The notes: a model not told the origin generated them from the sequence alone. A DNA stretch of 33,780 nt from Singulisphaera sp. (GCA_027451445.1 DAIDJG010000052.1:1-33780); one strand, 5' to 3'; numbered from the stretch's first letter, positions 24,714 to 33,752 are shown. Numbers and translations are program-made.

Positions 24714-27164
24714 GGGACCCACAAGAGCCGGGTCGGTCGCGCGTTCCTCGCCCAGGGGTTCCGCCACGAGGACGGCCGTATCGACCCCAATCGAGGCGTT
24801 GCGCTGCTGTTGACCACCCACGACCTCGACTCCGACCGGCTCGCCAAACACTTTGCCCGGCATTACGGTTGCTCCCCCTCGACCCTTAACTTCGGGGACC
24901 GAATCCTTTGCCGCCGCGTCGAGATCCACCACCTCACCGCGGCCGAGCTCTTTCGCATCGTGGCGTTGCTCGTCGAGGAAGGTCTGAAGATCCTGGCTGG
25001 TATCTCCCCGGACTCTACCGCCTGGAACGACCCCTCGAATCCCGGCCGCGTCCGGCTCGTCATCGACGACTGGAGCACGCTACGCGACTCTCACCCCGAG
25101 GTTCGCGAGGATCCCCTCTTCCTTCCTTTTGTGCTCTTTTACCTAAGGCGGCGTGGCGTCACGGTGCTGCTCATCGACACCCAGCCGGGACGGCTGAGCC
25201 ACATCCTCTCCGATGAAAGCGACCGCGAACTTAGAGCGCTTGTGGATCATCATGTCTATACATGGTATGTTACATTCTTCGGGGAAAAGCGAGTCGCGAT
25301 CTCCGCACTTCCGCCGGTGGACAATACCAAGCGAGTCGTCGTCCGCGAGCTCGCTCCCGCTGAGGGGGACAACGAGGCACTCCTCGTCGACCCGAGTTTC
25401 GAGCTTTATCAAGGCTTTGAGGATGACAAGGCGCCGACCCTCGTTCCGCTCAAGGTTCACCTATGCCGCGCGGAAGGCGCGACAGACGCGTATCACCAGG
25501 AGGTGTTTGCCGTCTTCCGCGCGGTCTTCGGCGAAGACGCCAAGGTCGAGTGGAACGACGGCGCGAAGTCCCCTGACGGCGTGCCTCGGGCTGACTACGA
25601 TCAACTCCGCAGCCAAACCTACCTTCGTGGCCGGTCGGCTCTCGAGCACACCCAGGTGCTCCAGGTCGATGAATTCTGGTCGGGTGAGAAGGATTCGGGC
25701 GAAAGTGAGACGCTCGAAGATCTGGCCGACTACCTCGAGGCACCCGTCGTCGACGCGCAGGGTCGCCCAAACCTGATTGAAGATCCCGGCAGATTGTTCC
25801 AGCCACCGCGGAATCGCGACTCCGTCCCTTCGGAACGATTCACACGGTTCTCGACAATCGGGTACAACCTGGGCGATTTCGGGGCGCCGCGGGACCGCGT
25901 TCCGTACTTTGTCGATTTCGGGTTCCTGCTCGCTCGGGAGGATCTCTGGCTCCGTGCCATCGAGAAGGGTGGTGCCGCGAGCCAAAAGATCGCAACGGTC
26001 TGGGACTCGCTGGCCGGATACCCAAAGCCGACAAATCACCGCGACCTCGCGTCCGGGATCGTGACGATCGTATCGTGGCGAGACTTCCTTGAGGCCTGCT
26101 TGGCTGTTGTCGCCTCGAGCGCATCCCCTCCCGGCACCACTGCCCCTGTCGCGTTCGACATCGACCTCACAACCATCGAAAGTCTCTCCTGCCTAGCGCT
26201 CGAAATCCTTGCCAGTGAACTCTACACGTTGGGCGCCGGAGGTGCCGACATATTCCCGAGGCATCGCCACGACGCGATTGGTCCGGGTCTGCTCGACCTC
26301 GCCGGGTCGACGGATCACACCAAGCCCCTTGCGACGGAACGGCGGCGCGCCTTCTACCGGGCTTGGCTGCTCTTGGCGGCGGCCTTCCGTTCGAACGAGC
26401 GATTCACTCGCGAGGGGTTCGAACTGAAGCCCAGGCCCGCGTCTCCACAGGCGGTGGCCTGCCGACACTGGTATTCCACCGCATGCCCAGGGTTTCAACC
26501 TGAGCTCACCCCCATACGACTCCCGGGACACTTTACCGTTCGGGGCGATTGGTTCCTGGCGGTTGCGTCCGGAAGCCGGAGTCGCCGTCTCGGAGAGCGC
26601 GCTATCGACATTTTGACGTCGCGTCGCGCCAATATAAGCCGCATGCAGCTCGGCATCGGACTCCCAACCCGAGGTTTCGACGATCGGGAAACTGCCACAT
26701 GGGAGGACGTCGAGTTCCGCTCTCCCTTAACGTTCTCCTTCGGATTGGATGGTGGTCGTCCCCGGCCCGGTGAGAATTCTGGTCGGCGCCGTTTGCTTTT
26801 CCACGACGTGCTGCGCCTCGGGGGCCAGCCGAGCGTTCCCAAGGTCTTCCTCGGCCAAGAGCCCGCGTTCTTCTGGCTGTGGCGCTCTCGACTCGAATCC
26901 TATGAGCGACACTCGCGAACGTGGCGGAAATGGCTGCTCTACGCCCTCGATGACAGTCTGAACAGTTCCAACAACACGGAGTATCCGGAATTCGCGGACC
27001 TTCAGGGTCCTGAGGCTTTCCTCGCCCTGTACGACCAAGATTTGTCGCCCGGAGCCGTGTTTGAGGGGCCGGTCGTCGACGGCTTCGAACGCCTTCGCGC
27101 CATCTTGAGCGTCGCCCTTGAACGGGCCACATTTCGGATCGGGGAGCGCGTAGGCGGCAAGTGA
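24714..27164 (+). pseudogene. KaiC-like second domain plus solute-binding-protein-like C-terminus (same gene as 23328, after the stop)
   Basis: The frame continues from the TAA for 816 residues. The first possible restart is a TTG at 24810 (784 residues), which would lose the P-loop, and no ribosome-binding site supports it. The second RecA-like domain shows 'ALLLTTHDLDSDRLAKHF' and a Walker B-like 'GRVRLVIDDWSTL'. The next 550 residues resemble family-1 extracellular solute-binding proteins: 'YHQEVFAVFRAVFG', 'TQVLQVDEFWSGE ... LEDLADYLEA', 'STIGYNLGDFGAP' and 'GDWFLAVASGSRSRRLGERA'. There is no signal peptide, so this would be a cytoplasmic binding module. That resemblance is by eye only. 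It is called a pseudogene part because translation needs readthrough or restart; if the TAA is an error, this is an intact enzyme. Confidence 0.6.
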
Positions 27165-27384
27165 GGCGCCGACCCGCCCCGATGCCGAGCGCGATCCCGT
27201 CCAGGTCCGTCGCCGTGACGCCAAATACAATGGCGCTTCTCTGCCGTTTCGAAAAACCCTGCGTCCTCATCCAGCAACGTGAGAGACGCCAGGGACTTGA
27301 TTTTGCCGCCGCAGGCCTCGATAATTCGATTCGTCAGGATCATCTAGATGATTTGATGAGCCTTTTTTCCGTCCGTCCGCTCGC

Positions 27385-27412
27385 TTGACTCGGGCGCGTT
27401 GCTGGCTAAAAT
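27385..27412 (+). promoter_or_regulatory. Promoter for the small gene at 27448
   Basis: TTGACT (27385-27390) and TAAAAT (27407-27412) are spaced by 16 nt, each with five of six consensus matches. The following 40 bp are A/T-rich. Transcription would start near 27419, so the downstream small gene can be expressed apart from the operon before it. Confidence 0.5.
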
Positions 27413-27447
27413 GGTGCTGTTTGTTTTCTCAAAGTTAAATTCGGCGA

Positions 27448-27918
27448 TTGTGGCGGGTTGGTGAAATCGTGGTAAACCGGGGTAGATATTACGGAGTTGT
27501 ACGGCGGTCAGCGGCACCTCAGGCCTGTCCGAGTTCCGCTCAGTTGTTTGAGTGTGCGCAGCGTCGGGCCACGGAGGTCGAGAGGGGACTGATCCCTCTC
27601 TTTGTGAAGTTCGTTGAGACGCGTTATCAGCTTAACACGCTCGACTTTCCGCCGGAAGGCGACCGGGACAAAGCGAAGTCGTCGATTTTGCACGAACTTG
27701 GCGACCTTGGGTCGCTTCTGATTCAAATCGCTCAGGGTCAATCGATTCCCGCTGATGAATTGCAGCGTCGGTATCACAAGCTGACGTTCACGTGTCAACA
27801 CGGTGGTCTGCGACTCGACCGCCCCGACACGATGGGGGAGTATTTGGGACGTCGCCTCGGAGATGAGTTGAATCGTCTCGGAGAGTATCTTAAAGCGCCC
27901 TCTCCTGCCGCCCCTTGA
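27448..27918 (+). CDS. Small helical hypothetical protein (156 aa)
   Basis: The frame opens with TTG at 27448; a GTG at 27469, preceded by GGTGA, is an alternative. I do not recognise the protein. It is mostly amphipathic helix: 'ECAQRRATEVERGLIPLFVKFVETRY', 'KAKSSILHELGDLGSLLIQIAQG', 'ADELQRRYHKLTF' and 'MGEYLGRRLGDELNRLGEYL'. It has two cysteines near the N-terminus and one in 'FTCQHGG', with no clear metal motif. No signal peptide or membrane helix is seen. It follows the PilT-like/KaiC-like pair by 283 bp and appears to have its own promoter, so a functional tie to that pair is possible but unproven. Confidence 0.55.
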   Translation: MWRVGEIVVNRGRYYGVVRRSAAPQACPSSAQLFECAQRRATEVERGLIPLFVKFVETRYQLNTLDFPPEGDRDKAKSSILHELGDLGSLLIQIAQGQSIPADELQRRYHKLTFTCQHGGLRLDRPDTMGEYLGRRLGDELNRLGEYLKAPSPAAP

Positions 27919-28274
27919 ACCACCTCCGACCGGCACTGGTTTCCGGCGCAGCTCGGTCGCTCTCACGTCGCGTTACGTTTCTGTGCTACGAACGAGACCG
28001 CGCCGGGTTGACCGCCGGCGTCTGTCTCGAGTGTCTACGGTAGCGTCTTTCTTGCCGTCGACGCCGGGCGCGGAACGATTCAAGGTTCCGGTCCCATCGA
28101 TTCTGCCGGCGTCGTGGTCAACACTGGCCGTAACCGCTGTGTGGTTGAAATCCCAATCCAGCGGCCGGATAATCGCATCCCTTACGGCGGTTTGCACTCG
28201 GTCGTGGCTTGTCATCGACGTACTGTTCGATTCGCAATTCGATGCCCACGACAAATCAACCAGGAGTCCTCCTC
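27919..28274. other. Intergenic region before the NHL gene
   Basis: This 356-bp gap contains short frames on both strands with no good start signals. A candidate promoter lies at 28145-28174 and a ribosome-binding site CAGGAG just before the next gene. Nothing else is recognised. Confidence 0.5.
28145..28174 (+). promoter_or_regulatory. Candidate promoter for the NHL-repeat gene
   Basis: TTGAAA (28145-28150) and GATAAT (28169-28174) are spaced by 18 nt. The hexamers match consensus at four and five of six positions. The start of transcription would be near 28181, giving a leader of about 95 nt. Confidence 0.4.
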
Positions 28275-29288
28275 ATGAAGACCCGTTTCACTCCCGTCGC
28301 AGTCGCCCTCGTTTTCGGCTTCGCGTTGCCGGTGGTCGCCGCTGAGAAGACGGAACCCGTGCGCATGGGCTGCGGCGCGATGACGTTTGACACCGTGCCC
28401 GGCTGGGGCCTTGGCGACGACGGCAAGTCCGTCATCGGGCCGTGCCACGGGAGCGTCGTTGTCGACAAGGAAGGCAACATCTACACGAGCTCCCATGCCG
28501 GAGTCTTCGTCTTCTCGCCCGACGGCAAGAAAATTCGCAGCTACCTCGGGGACAAGTACTCCGACATTCATGACATGAAGATTCGCGAGGAAGACGAGGG
28601 CGAGTTTATCTACGGGGCCCGGAACAACAACCGGGAAGGGTTCAAGTTCAACGCCCAAACCGGCGAGATTGTACTGAAGCTGCCCTTCCCAGAGTCGTCC
28701 GGCTTGAACTTGAAGCAGTTCAACCCCACCGCGATCACCGTGGCGCCCAACGGCGATATCTTCCTGTCGGACGGTTATGCGAGCAACCATATCTTCAAGT
28801 TCGACAAGACGGGTAAATACTTGATGCACTTCGGGACCAAGGGAAACGGTCTCAAGGAGTTCAGCACCGCCCACGGCATGACGCTCGACACGCGTTACAA
28901 CCCGCCCCGACTGTTGATCTGCGACCGCAATCACCAGCCCAAGGGCCGCCTCTTGCATTACTCGCTCGAAGGTGAGTTCATCGAGGAAGTGGTCACCGGC
29001 CTCGGAATGCCCACGTCGGCCGTGGTTCAGGGCGACTTCGTCTCCGTCCCCGACCTGCACGGGCGGCTCGTGATCCTGAACAAGAACAACACCATCATCT
29101 CGGTCCTCGGCAACAACCCCGACCCCGCGAAAGGCGGCAATTACAACATTCCGCAAGCGAAGTGGATCGAGGGCATCTTCAGCGGTACGCACGGCTCGTC
29201 GTGGGACAAGGACGGGAATCTGTACGTCCAGGATTGGAACGTCTCGGGACGTATCATGAAGCTGGTGAGGGTGAAGATCACGCCGTGA
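28275..29288 (+). CDS. Secreted NHL-repeat beta-propeller protein
   Basis: The protein is 337 residues from the ATG at 28275, after CAGGAG; a frame running further upstream is not needed. A signal peptide (MKTRFTPVAVALVFGFALPV, cleaved after VAA) sends it out of the cytoplasm. The mature protein shows NHL-type blades: 'GSVVVDKEGNIYTSSHAGVFVFSPDGKK', positions about 55-82, 'ITVAPNGDIFLSDGYASNHI', 'GMTLDTRYNPPRLLICDR' and 'GSSWDKDGNLYVQDW'. This predicts a six-bladed propeller related to the peptidyl-alpha-hydroxyglycine lyase-like NHL proteins abundant in planctomycetes. No catalytic assignment can be made with certainty; the conserved 'GPCHGS' and 'DIHDMKI' could be metal-binding. It stands alone, 72 bp before the sigma factor gene. 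Confidence 0.85.
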   Translation: MKTRFTPVAVALVFGFALPVVAAEKTEPVRMGCGAMTFDTVPGWGLGDDGKSVIGPCHGSVVVDKEGNIYTSSHAGVFVFSPDGKKIRSYLGDKYSDIHDMKIREEDEGEFIYGARNNNREGFKFNAQTGEIVLKLPFPESSGLNLKQFNPTAITVAPNGDIFLSDGYASNHIFKFDKTGKYLMHFGTKGNGLKEFSTAHGMTLDTRYNPPRLLICDRNHQPKGRLLHYSLEGEFIEEVVTGLGMPTSAVVQGDFVSVPDLHGRLVILNKNNTIISVLGNNPDPAKGGNYNIPQAKWIEGIFSGTHGSSWDKDGNLYVQDWNVSGRIMKLVRVKITP

Positions 29289-29360
29289 GCGCACAACGGC
29301 ACGAAACAATTCCTGGCTGATTAAGAGCACACTTCGCTTCGCATTCGGAGCTGCTGGCCG

Positions 29361-30104
29361 ATGGAGAACTCGTCGGTTCATCCGTCGGCCGGCCCCTTTC
29401 CGACGACGTGCTGGAGCAATGTTGCCCGGGCAGGCGATCCCGACAACCCGGCGACGCGCGACGGGTTGGCAGCGCTTTGCGCGGCGTACTGGTTTCCGCT
29501 CTATTGTTTCATTCGACGCAAAGGACACAACGCCGAGGTCGCTCTTGACCTTACACAGGAGTACTTTGCCCGTTTCCTCGAGAAAGGAATCCTTGGGTCT
29601 GCCGATCGACATAAGGGTCGCTTTCGTTCCTTCCTTTTTGCCGACTGCAACCATTTCCTCGCGCATTATCATGATCACAATGCAGCGCAAAAGCGCGGGG
29701 GAGGCCGGACGCCCATTTCCATTGATGCCCGCGACGCCGAGGGGCGCTACCGCGCGGAACCATCTCATAACGTTACCGCAGAGCAACTCTTCGCTCGAGA
29801 TTGGGCTCTCACACTGCTTGCCGACGTGCTCAACCGTCTTCGCTGTGAGTACGAAGCATCGGGCCGGTCCAGGATTTTTGAAGCGCTCAAGGAAGTTCTC
29901 AGCGATGGCTCGCCACGAGCGCCTCACGCTGAGCTTGCCGCGGCCATTGGTAGCACGCCGCGAGCCGTGCAGGTCGCCGTTCACAGGCTGCGTAAGCGCT
30001 ATCGAGAATTGATCCGGGAAGTAATCCTCACAACCGTCGCTGATCCCGGCGACGTCGAGGCCGAGATCCGTGACCTGTTTGTTGCACTGGGCGGCCCGTT
30101 TTGA
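29361..30104 (+). CDS. ECF-type RNA polymerase sigma factor
   Basis: The protein is 247 residues. Region 2 is visible as 'LCAAYWFPLYCFIRRKGHNAEVALDLTQEYFARFLEKG' (about residues 33-70), the core-binding and -10-recognition part. Region 4 is 'AELAAAIGSTPRAVQVAVHRLRKRYRELIREVI' (about 193-225), a helix-turn-helix for the -35 element. The long spacer and the C-terminal extension (DPGDVEAEIRDLFVALGG) fit planctomycete ECF groups that are encoded beside Ser/Thr kinases. No anti-sigma factor is adjacent; the kinase gene starts 86 bp downstream and is the probable regulator. The promoter it recognises is unknown. Confidence 0.9.
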   Translation: MENSSVHPSAGPFPTTCWSNVARAGDPDNPATRDGLAALCAAYWFPLYCFIRRKGHNAEVALDLTQEYFARFLEKGILGSADRHKGRFRSFLFADCNHFLAHYHDHNAAQKRGGGRTPISIDARDAEGRYRAEPSHNVTAEQLFARDWALTLLADVLNRLRCEYEASGRSRIFEALKEVLSDGSPRAPHAELAAAIGSTPRAVQVAVHRLRKRYRELIREVILTTVADPGDVEAEIRDLFVALGGPF

Positions 30105-30190
30105 GGATTTCCACGCGCCGGTCTGTATCATTGGAAAACGGATCGGGTACTTGTAATCAGTGCCCCCATCCTCCTCGTGGAGATCCGTCC

Positions 30191-32215
30191 ATGGCTGATA
30201 ACCATCGCTGCCCAAATTGCGGCGCCGAGCGTCTTGATCAGGCCCCCGAAGGGCTCTGCCCCAAGTGCCTACTGGAAAACGCGCTCGGGCGCCAGACCGG
30301 ACAATCGGCTGACGTCACTTTTGCCTTTGAGTCGACACACGCGGGAGCCGTGCTCGAATCACTGGCTCGATCCGTCGGTCCAATCCCGCGAATCCTTTTG
30401 CCGGACACTCACCCGGACGATCGCGGAACTCATGTCGTCAAACCGTCCTCGCCAGAAATGCCCGCACTCGAAACGCGCGGCGACCGGTACATCCTCTTCG
30501 GCGAGATCGCCCGCGGTGGGATGGGAGCGATCCTCAAAGGTCGCGACGCGGACCTCGGCCGCGACCTGGCCGTCAAAGTGCTCCTCGAAAGCCATAGGGG
30601 CAAGCCCGATCTGGTTCGGAGGTTTGTCGAGGAGGCGCAGATTGGGGGCCAACTCCAACATCCCGGAATCGTTCCGGTGTACGAGTTGGGAACGTTCGCG
30701 GACCAGCGTCCGTTTTTCACCATGAAACTTATCAAGGGCCGCACTCTTGGTGCTCTTCTGAACGAGCGCAAGGAACCGGAAGAAGGATTCGCTCGCTTCG
30801 TTGATATTTTTGAGAGAGTTTGCCAGACGGTCGCCTATTCCCATGCCCGCGGAGTGATTCATCGCGACCTGAAACCCGCCAACATCATGGTCGGTGGGTT
30901 CGGCGAGGTGCAGGTGATGGACTGGGGACTGGCGAAAGTCCTCAAGGAGGGAGGTGTCGCGGACGAGCCGGAGGTACCGCCAGCGGGCAGCGTAAGTGTC
31001 ATCCGCACGGTACGGAGTGACTCGGATGGTGATGAGTCGCAAGCGGGCAGCGTGCTCGGTACGCCGGCTTACATGGCTCCGGAGCAGGCCAACGGGGACA
31101 TCGAGCAAGTCGACCGGCGTGCGGATGTCTTTGGCCTGGGGTCGGTCCTTTGCGAGATCCTTACTGGCCAGCCCGCGTACACCGGGAAAACACCTTCCGA
31201 AGTCCTGCGAAAGGCGGCTCGTGGCGATACGGCCGAGGCACTTTCGAGGCTCGATGCCTGCCATGCTGATGCTGAGTTGATGGCCCTCGCCAAGGAATGC
31301 CTCGCCGCGGAAGCAGACCAGCGTCCGAACGACGCGGGCATCGTGGCTGATCGTATCAGCGCGTACCGCGCGAGCGTCGCCGAGAGGCTTCGCGCAGCGG
31401 AACTGGCAAGGGTTGAGGCGCAGGCGAGGGCCGAAGAAGAAGTCAAGCGGCGCGCACTTGCGGATCAGCTCACGGTTGCTGCGGAGGCACGCGTGAAAGA
31501 GGAACGCCGCCGCCGAAAGCTTCAGGTCGGCCTGGCTGCGTCATTGCTCGCGCTGGTGGTCGTGGGCGGCCTGGGGACGACGTATTTCGTCCAGCAACGG
31601 CAACAGCGCTCTGACGCGGTCCTGCGAGCGCTCACTGAAGCCACGACCCTCCGCGATCAGGCTCGCGAACACCCCGACGATCCGGCTCGCTGGCGAGTGG
31701 CCCTGGGAACGATCCGACAGGTCGAGCGTGTTTTGAGCCCGAGTGCGAATCGCGACGCGTGGGTGCAATTCATCAGGCTGCGCGACGAGGTCGAATCCGA
31801 AACCGCTACAACGGAGCGCGATCGCGAGCTACTCGAGCGCTTGGCCGATCTTCGAAGTTCCGGGGCCGCCGAGGGGGCAAATTACGCCGCTCGTTACACC
31901 GACGCACTCCGCCGGGCCGGCTACGATGTCGAAGGGCACTCGCCGGCCGAAGTAGGAACGAAGATCGGAAAACGCCCGAAGCCTGTGGCGCAGTTCATCG
32001 CAGCCGTACTGGATGAGGCCGCTGCAGCGTGGACGACCTTTTCTCTTGACATCGAGACGGCTCGTGCACGCGCACTCCGTCTGACCGAGGTTGCCCAGTT
32101 GGCGGACGCGAATCCCTGGCGCCACGCACTCCGCAAAGCCCTGGTTCAACCCGATCAGACGGCAAGATTGGCTGCGCTCCGGGATGTGTCAAATCGGCGC
32201 GGTTCGACGAGCTGA
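30191..32215 (+). CDS. Zinc-ribbon Ser/Thr protein kinase with TM segment, separated from its TPR half
   Basis: The protein is 674 residues from the ATG at 30191, after GTGGAG. The N-terminus is a zinc ribbon, CPNC (7-10) and CPKC (23-26), common in planctomycete kinases. The kinase domain (about 100-395) is complete: Gly loop GEIARGGMG (104-112), K129, E148, HRDLKPAN (224-231), DWG (244-246, a DFG variant), APE (296-298). A charged coiled coil leads to a TM helix (about 447-467), then an outer region with 'ANPWRHALRKALVQPD'. In relatives this continues into TPRs in the same chain. Here the frame ends at a TGA while the TPR sequence goes on in another frame from the same spot, so the gene looks frameshifted near 32185-32200. 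Confidence 0.9.
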   Translation: MADNHRCPNCGAERLDQAPEGLCPKCLLENALGRQTGQSADVTFAFESTHAGAVLESLARSVGPIPRILLPDTHPDDRGTHVVKPSSPEMPALETRGDRYILFGEIARGGMGAILKGRDADLGRDLAVKVLLESHRGKPDLVRRFVEEAQIGGQLQHPGIVPVYELGTFADQRPFFTMKLIKGRTLGALLNERKEPEEGFARFVDIFERVCQTVAYSHARGVIHRDLKPANIMVGGFGEVQVMDWGLAKVLKEGGVADEPEVPPAGSVSVIRTVRSDSDGDESQAGSVLGTPAYMAPEQANGDIEQVDRRADVFGLGSVLCEILTGQPAYTGKTPSEVLRKAARGDTAEALSRLDACHADAELMALAKECLAAEADQRPNDAGIVADRISAYRASVAERLRAAELARVEAQARAEEEVKRRALADQLTVAAEARVKEERRRRKLQVGLAASLLALVVVGGLGTTYFVQQRQQRSDAVLRALTEATTLRDQAREHPDDPARWRVALGTIRQVERVLSPSANRDAWVQFIRLRDEVESETATTERDRELLERLADLRSSGAAEGANYAARYTDALRRAGYDVEGHSPAEVGTKIGKRPKPVAQFIAAVLDEAAAAWTTFSLDIETARARALRLTEVAQLADANPWRHALRKALVQPDQTARLAALRDVSNRRGSTS

Positions 32216-32226
32216 CCGCGAACAGT

Positions 32227-33645
32227 TTGGATTTGTTAGGCAACGCCTTGTCGCTCAACGGAGACAACGACTCGGCCGAGAAGGTCCTCCGCGAGGCACA
32301 GAGGCGCTATCCGGGGGACATCTGGGTCAATGAACATCTGGCTGATCTTCTGAATGGAAAAGGAAGGGTCGATGAGGCAATCCGGTACTACACCGTCGTA
32401 CGCTCGATCAGACCGGCTGCGGGGTACAGTTTAGGCATGGCACTTAAAAGCCGGAGCGAATACGACGAGGCGATCGTGGTACTCAAGGATGTCGCCCGGC
32501 TGGGGCCGAGCTTCATCGGCAGTCACAGCCTGCACGAGATCGCCCGCACGCTCGAGTACCAGGGCCGTACGGCGGAGGCCGCTACGGCACGCGAACGGGC
32601 AATAGCCGCCTTCAGGGACGAGATGAAGTCCGGCGACAACTATTGGGCCGCTGCCTTTACGCTTGGCCTTACGTTGCTGGAACATGGGAAACCCAAAGAG
32701 GCCGCCGACGCCTTTCGTGATGCCATTCGGGCCGATCCGGCCGTTTGGGTCTTACACGAGCAACTTGGTGGAGCGTTGAATCAATGCGGGGAATGGGAGA
32801 AAGCGGCCGCCGAGGCCCGCGAAGCGATTCGACTCAATCCGAGCACCGGGGTATCGCGAGCGACGTTAGGATTTGCTCTGGCACAGCAAGGAAAGATCGA
32901 CGAGGCCATCGCCGAATACCGTGAAGCCGTTCGTCTTTTTCCCGGCTACTCAACGGCACACGCAGGCCTGGGGTATGTGCTGAACGAGCAGCGAAAAATC
33001 GACGAGGCCATTGCCGAGTTCCGTACGGCTGTGAGCCTGGATAGTAACAACGCGGCCTTCCACGACGTCCTCGGACAACTGTTAGCCAGTCAGATGAAGC
33101 TGAGCGAAGCCTGTTCCGAATTCCGCGAGGTTGTTCGGCTCAAACCGACTGATGCCGAAGCACACACGAGGCTCGGCGGGATGCTCATGAACATGGGTAA
33201 CCATGACGAGTCGATAGCAGCTCAGCGTGAGGCAGTCCGACTGCAACCCGCGACGGCTAGGTTTCATGTGAATCTCGGTGCTCCACTGCTGATGCTGCGG
33301 AAATATGACGAGGCCATCGCCGAGTGGCGCGAAGCGCTCAAACTGGAGCCGGAGGATGCCAACACGCATTTGAATATGGCAACGGCGTTCTTCGCGCAGG
33401 GGAAAACCGAGGAAGCCACGACGGCGTATCGAGCGGCTATCCGCTTTGCGCCCATCAACCCTCTTTATCACGTTGAATTCGGTAATTGCGTGGAGACCCA
33501 GGGAAAGCTTGAAGACGCATTGAGCGAATACCGCGAAGCCCTTCGCCTCGATCCCGACAATTTGGACGCCCACGCGAAGGTCGCGAACATGCTGGTCGTT
33601 CAGGGCAAATCCGAAGCAGCGATGTCGATCGCGGCCAGAAACTGA
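32227..33645 (+). CDS. TPR domain, downstream half of the kinase gene in a shifted frame
   Basis: This 472-residue frame is nearly all tetratricopeptide repeats, at least ten, with typical 34-residue periodicity (for example 'GKIDEAIAEYREAVRLFPGY' and 'KYDEAIAEWREALKLEPEDA'). The first available start is TTG with no ribosome-binding site. Coding sense extends upstream of it: 'SARFDELTANSLDLLGNAL' reads on smoothly in this frame from about 32192, overlapping the kinase frame. It is therefore most likely the C-terminal half of the kinase at 30191, put out of frame by loss of one base. TPRs would bind partner proteins. The last residues (MSIAARN) derive from a duplicated ~22-mer at the gene end. 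Confidence 0.85.
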   Translation: MDLLGNALSLNGDNDSAEKVLREAQRRYPGDIWVNEHLADLLNGKGRVDEAIRYYTVVRSIRPAAGYSLGMALKSRSEYDEAIVVLKDVARLGPSFIGSHSLHEIARTLEYQGRTAEAATARERAIAAFRDEMKSGDNYWAAAFTLGLTLLEHGKPKEAADAFRDAIRADPAVWVLHEQLGGALNQCGEWEKAAAEAREAIRLNPSTGVSRATLGFALAQQGKIDEAIAEYREAVRLFPGYSTAHAGLGYVLNEQRKIDEAIAEFRTAVSLDSNNAAFHDVLGQLLASQMKLSEACSEFREVVRLKPTDAEAHTRLGGMLMNMGNHDESIAAQREAVRLQPATARFHVNLGAPLLMLRKYDEAIAEWREALKLEPEDANTHLNMATAFFAQGKTEEATTAYRAAIRFAPINPLYHVEFGNCVETQGKLEDALSEYREALRLDPDNLDAHAKVANMLVVQGKSEAAMSIAARN

Positions 33646-33672
33646 GCCATTATCGCGGCCAGAACTGAGCCA
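33628..33672 (+). repeat. Tandem ~22-bp direct repeat over the TPR gene's stop codon
   Basis: ATCGCGGCCAGAAACTGAGC (start of copy 1, 33628-33649) is repeated at 33652-33672 with one A fewer. The first copy contains the TGA stop. It directly precedes a perfect 31-bp inverted repeat, so it may be a target duplication or part of an element end. Confidence 0.8.
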
Positions 33673-33677
33673 CCCGA

Positions 33678-33752
33678 TTTCGCACTTGTGTCTCGCCCCA
33701 AGTGCCCTTCACTTTAGGCTGAGGGCACTTGGGGCGAGACACAAGTGCGAAA
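33678..33752. repeat. Perfect 31-bp inverted repeat with 13-nt loop
   Basis: The arms 33678-33708 and 33722-33752 are exact reverse complements around a 13-nt loop. Each arm also contains CACTTG-type subrepeats (GCACTTGTG and CAAGTGCCC). There is no T-tract, so it is unlike an intrinsic terminator; a palindromic REP/MITE element or the end of an insertion sequence is more likely. The remainder to the window end (33753-33780) shows nothing further. Confidence 0.8.

Noticed and set aside
27973-28254. A 93-residue minus-strand frame before the NHL gene
   Set aside because: It is Arg/Thr/Asp-rich with no start signal or recognisable feature and covers a likely promoter of the plus-strand gene.
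28212-30215. A 667-residue open frame on the minus strand
   Set aside because: It lies opposite the NHL propeller and ECF sigma genes, both with clear families and good start signals. Its composition is that expected of antisense frames in high-GC DNA and no motif is visible.
33678-33752. The perfect inverted repeat as an intrinsic terminator of the TPR gene
   Set aside because: No T-tract follows either arm, and a 31-bp perfect stem is far longer than usual.
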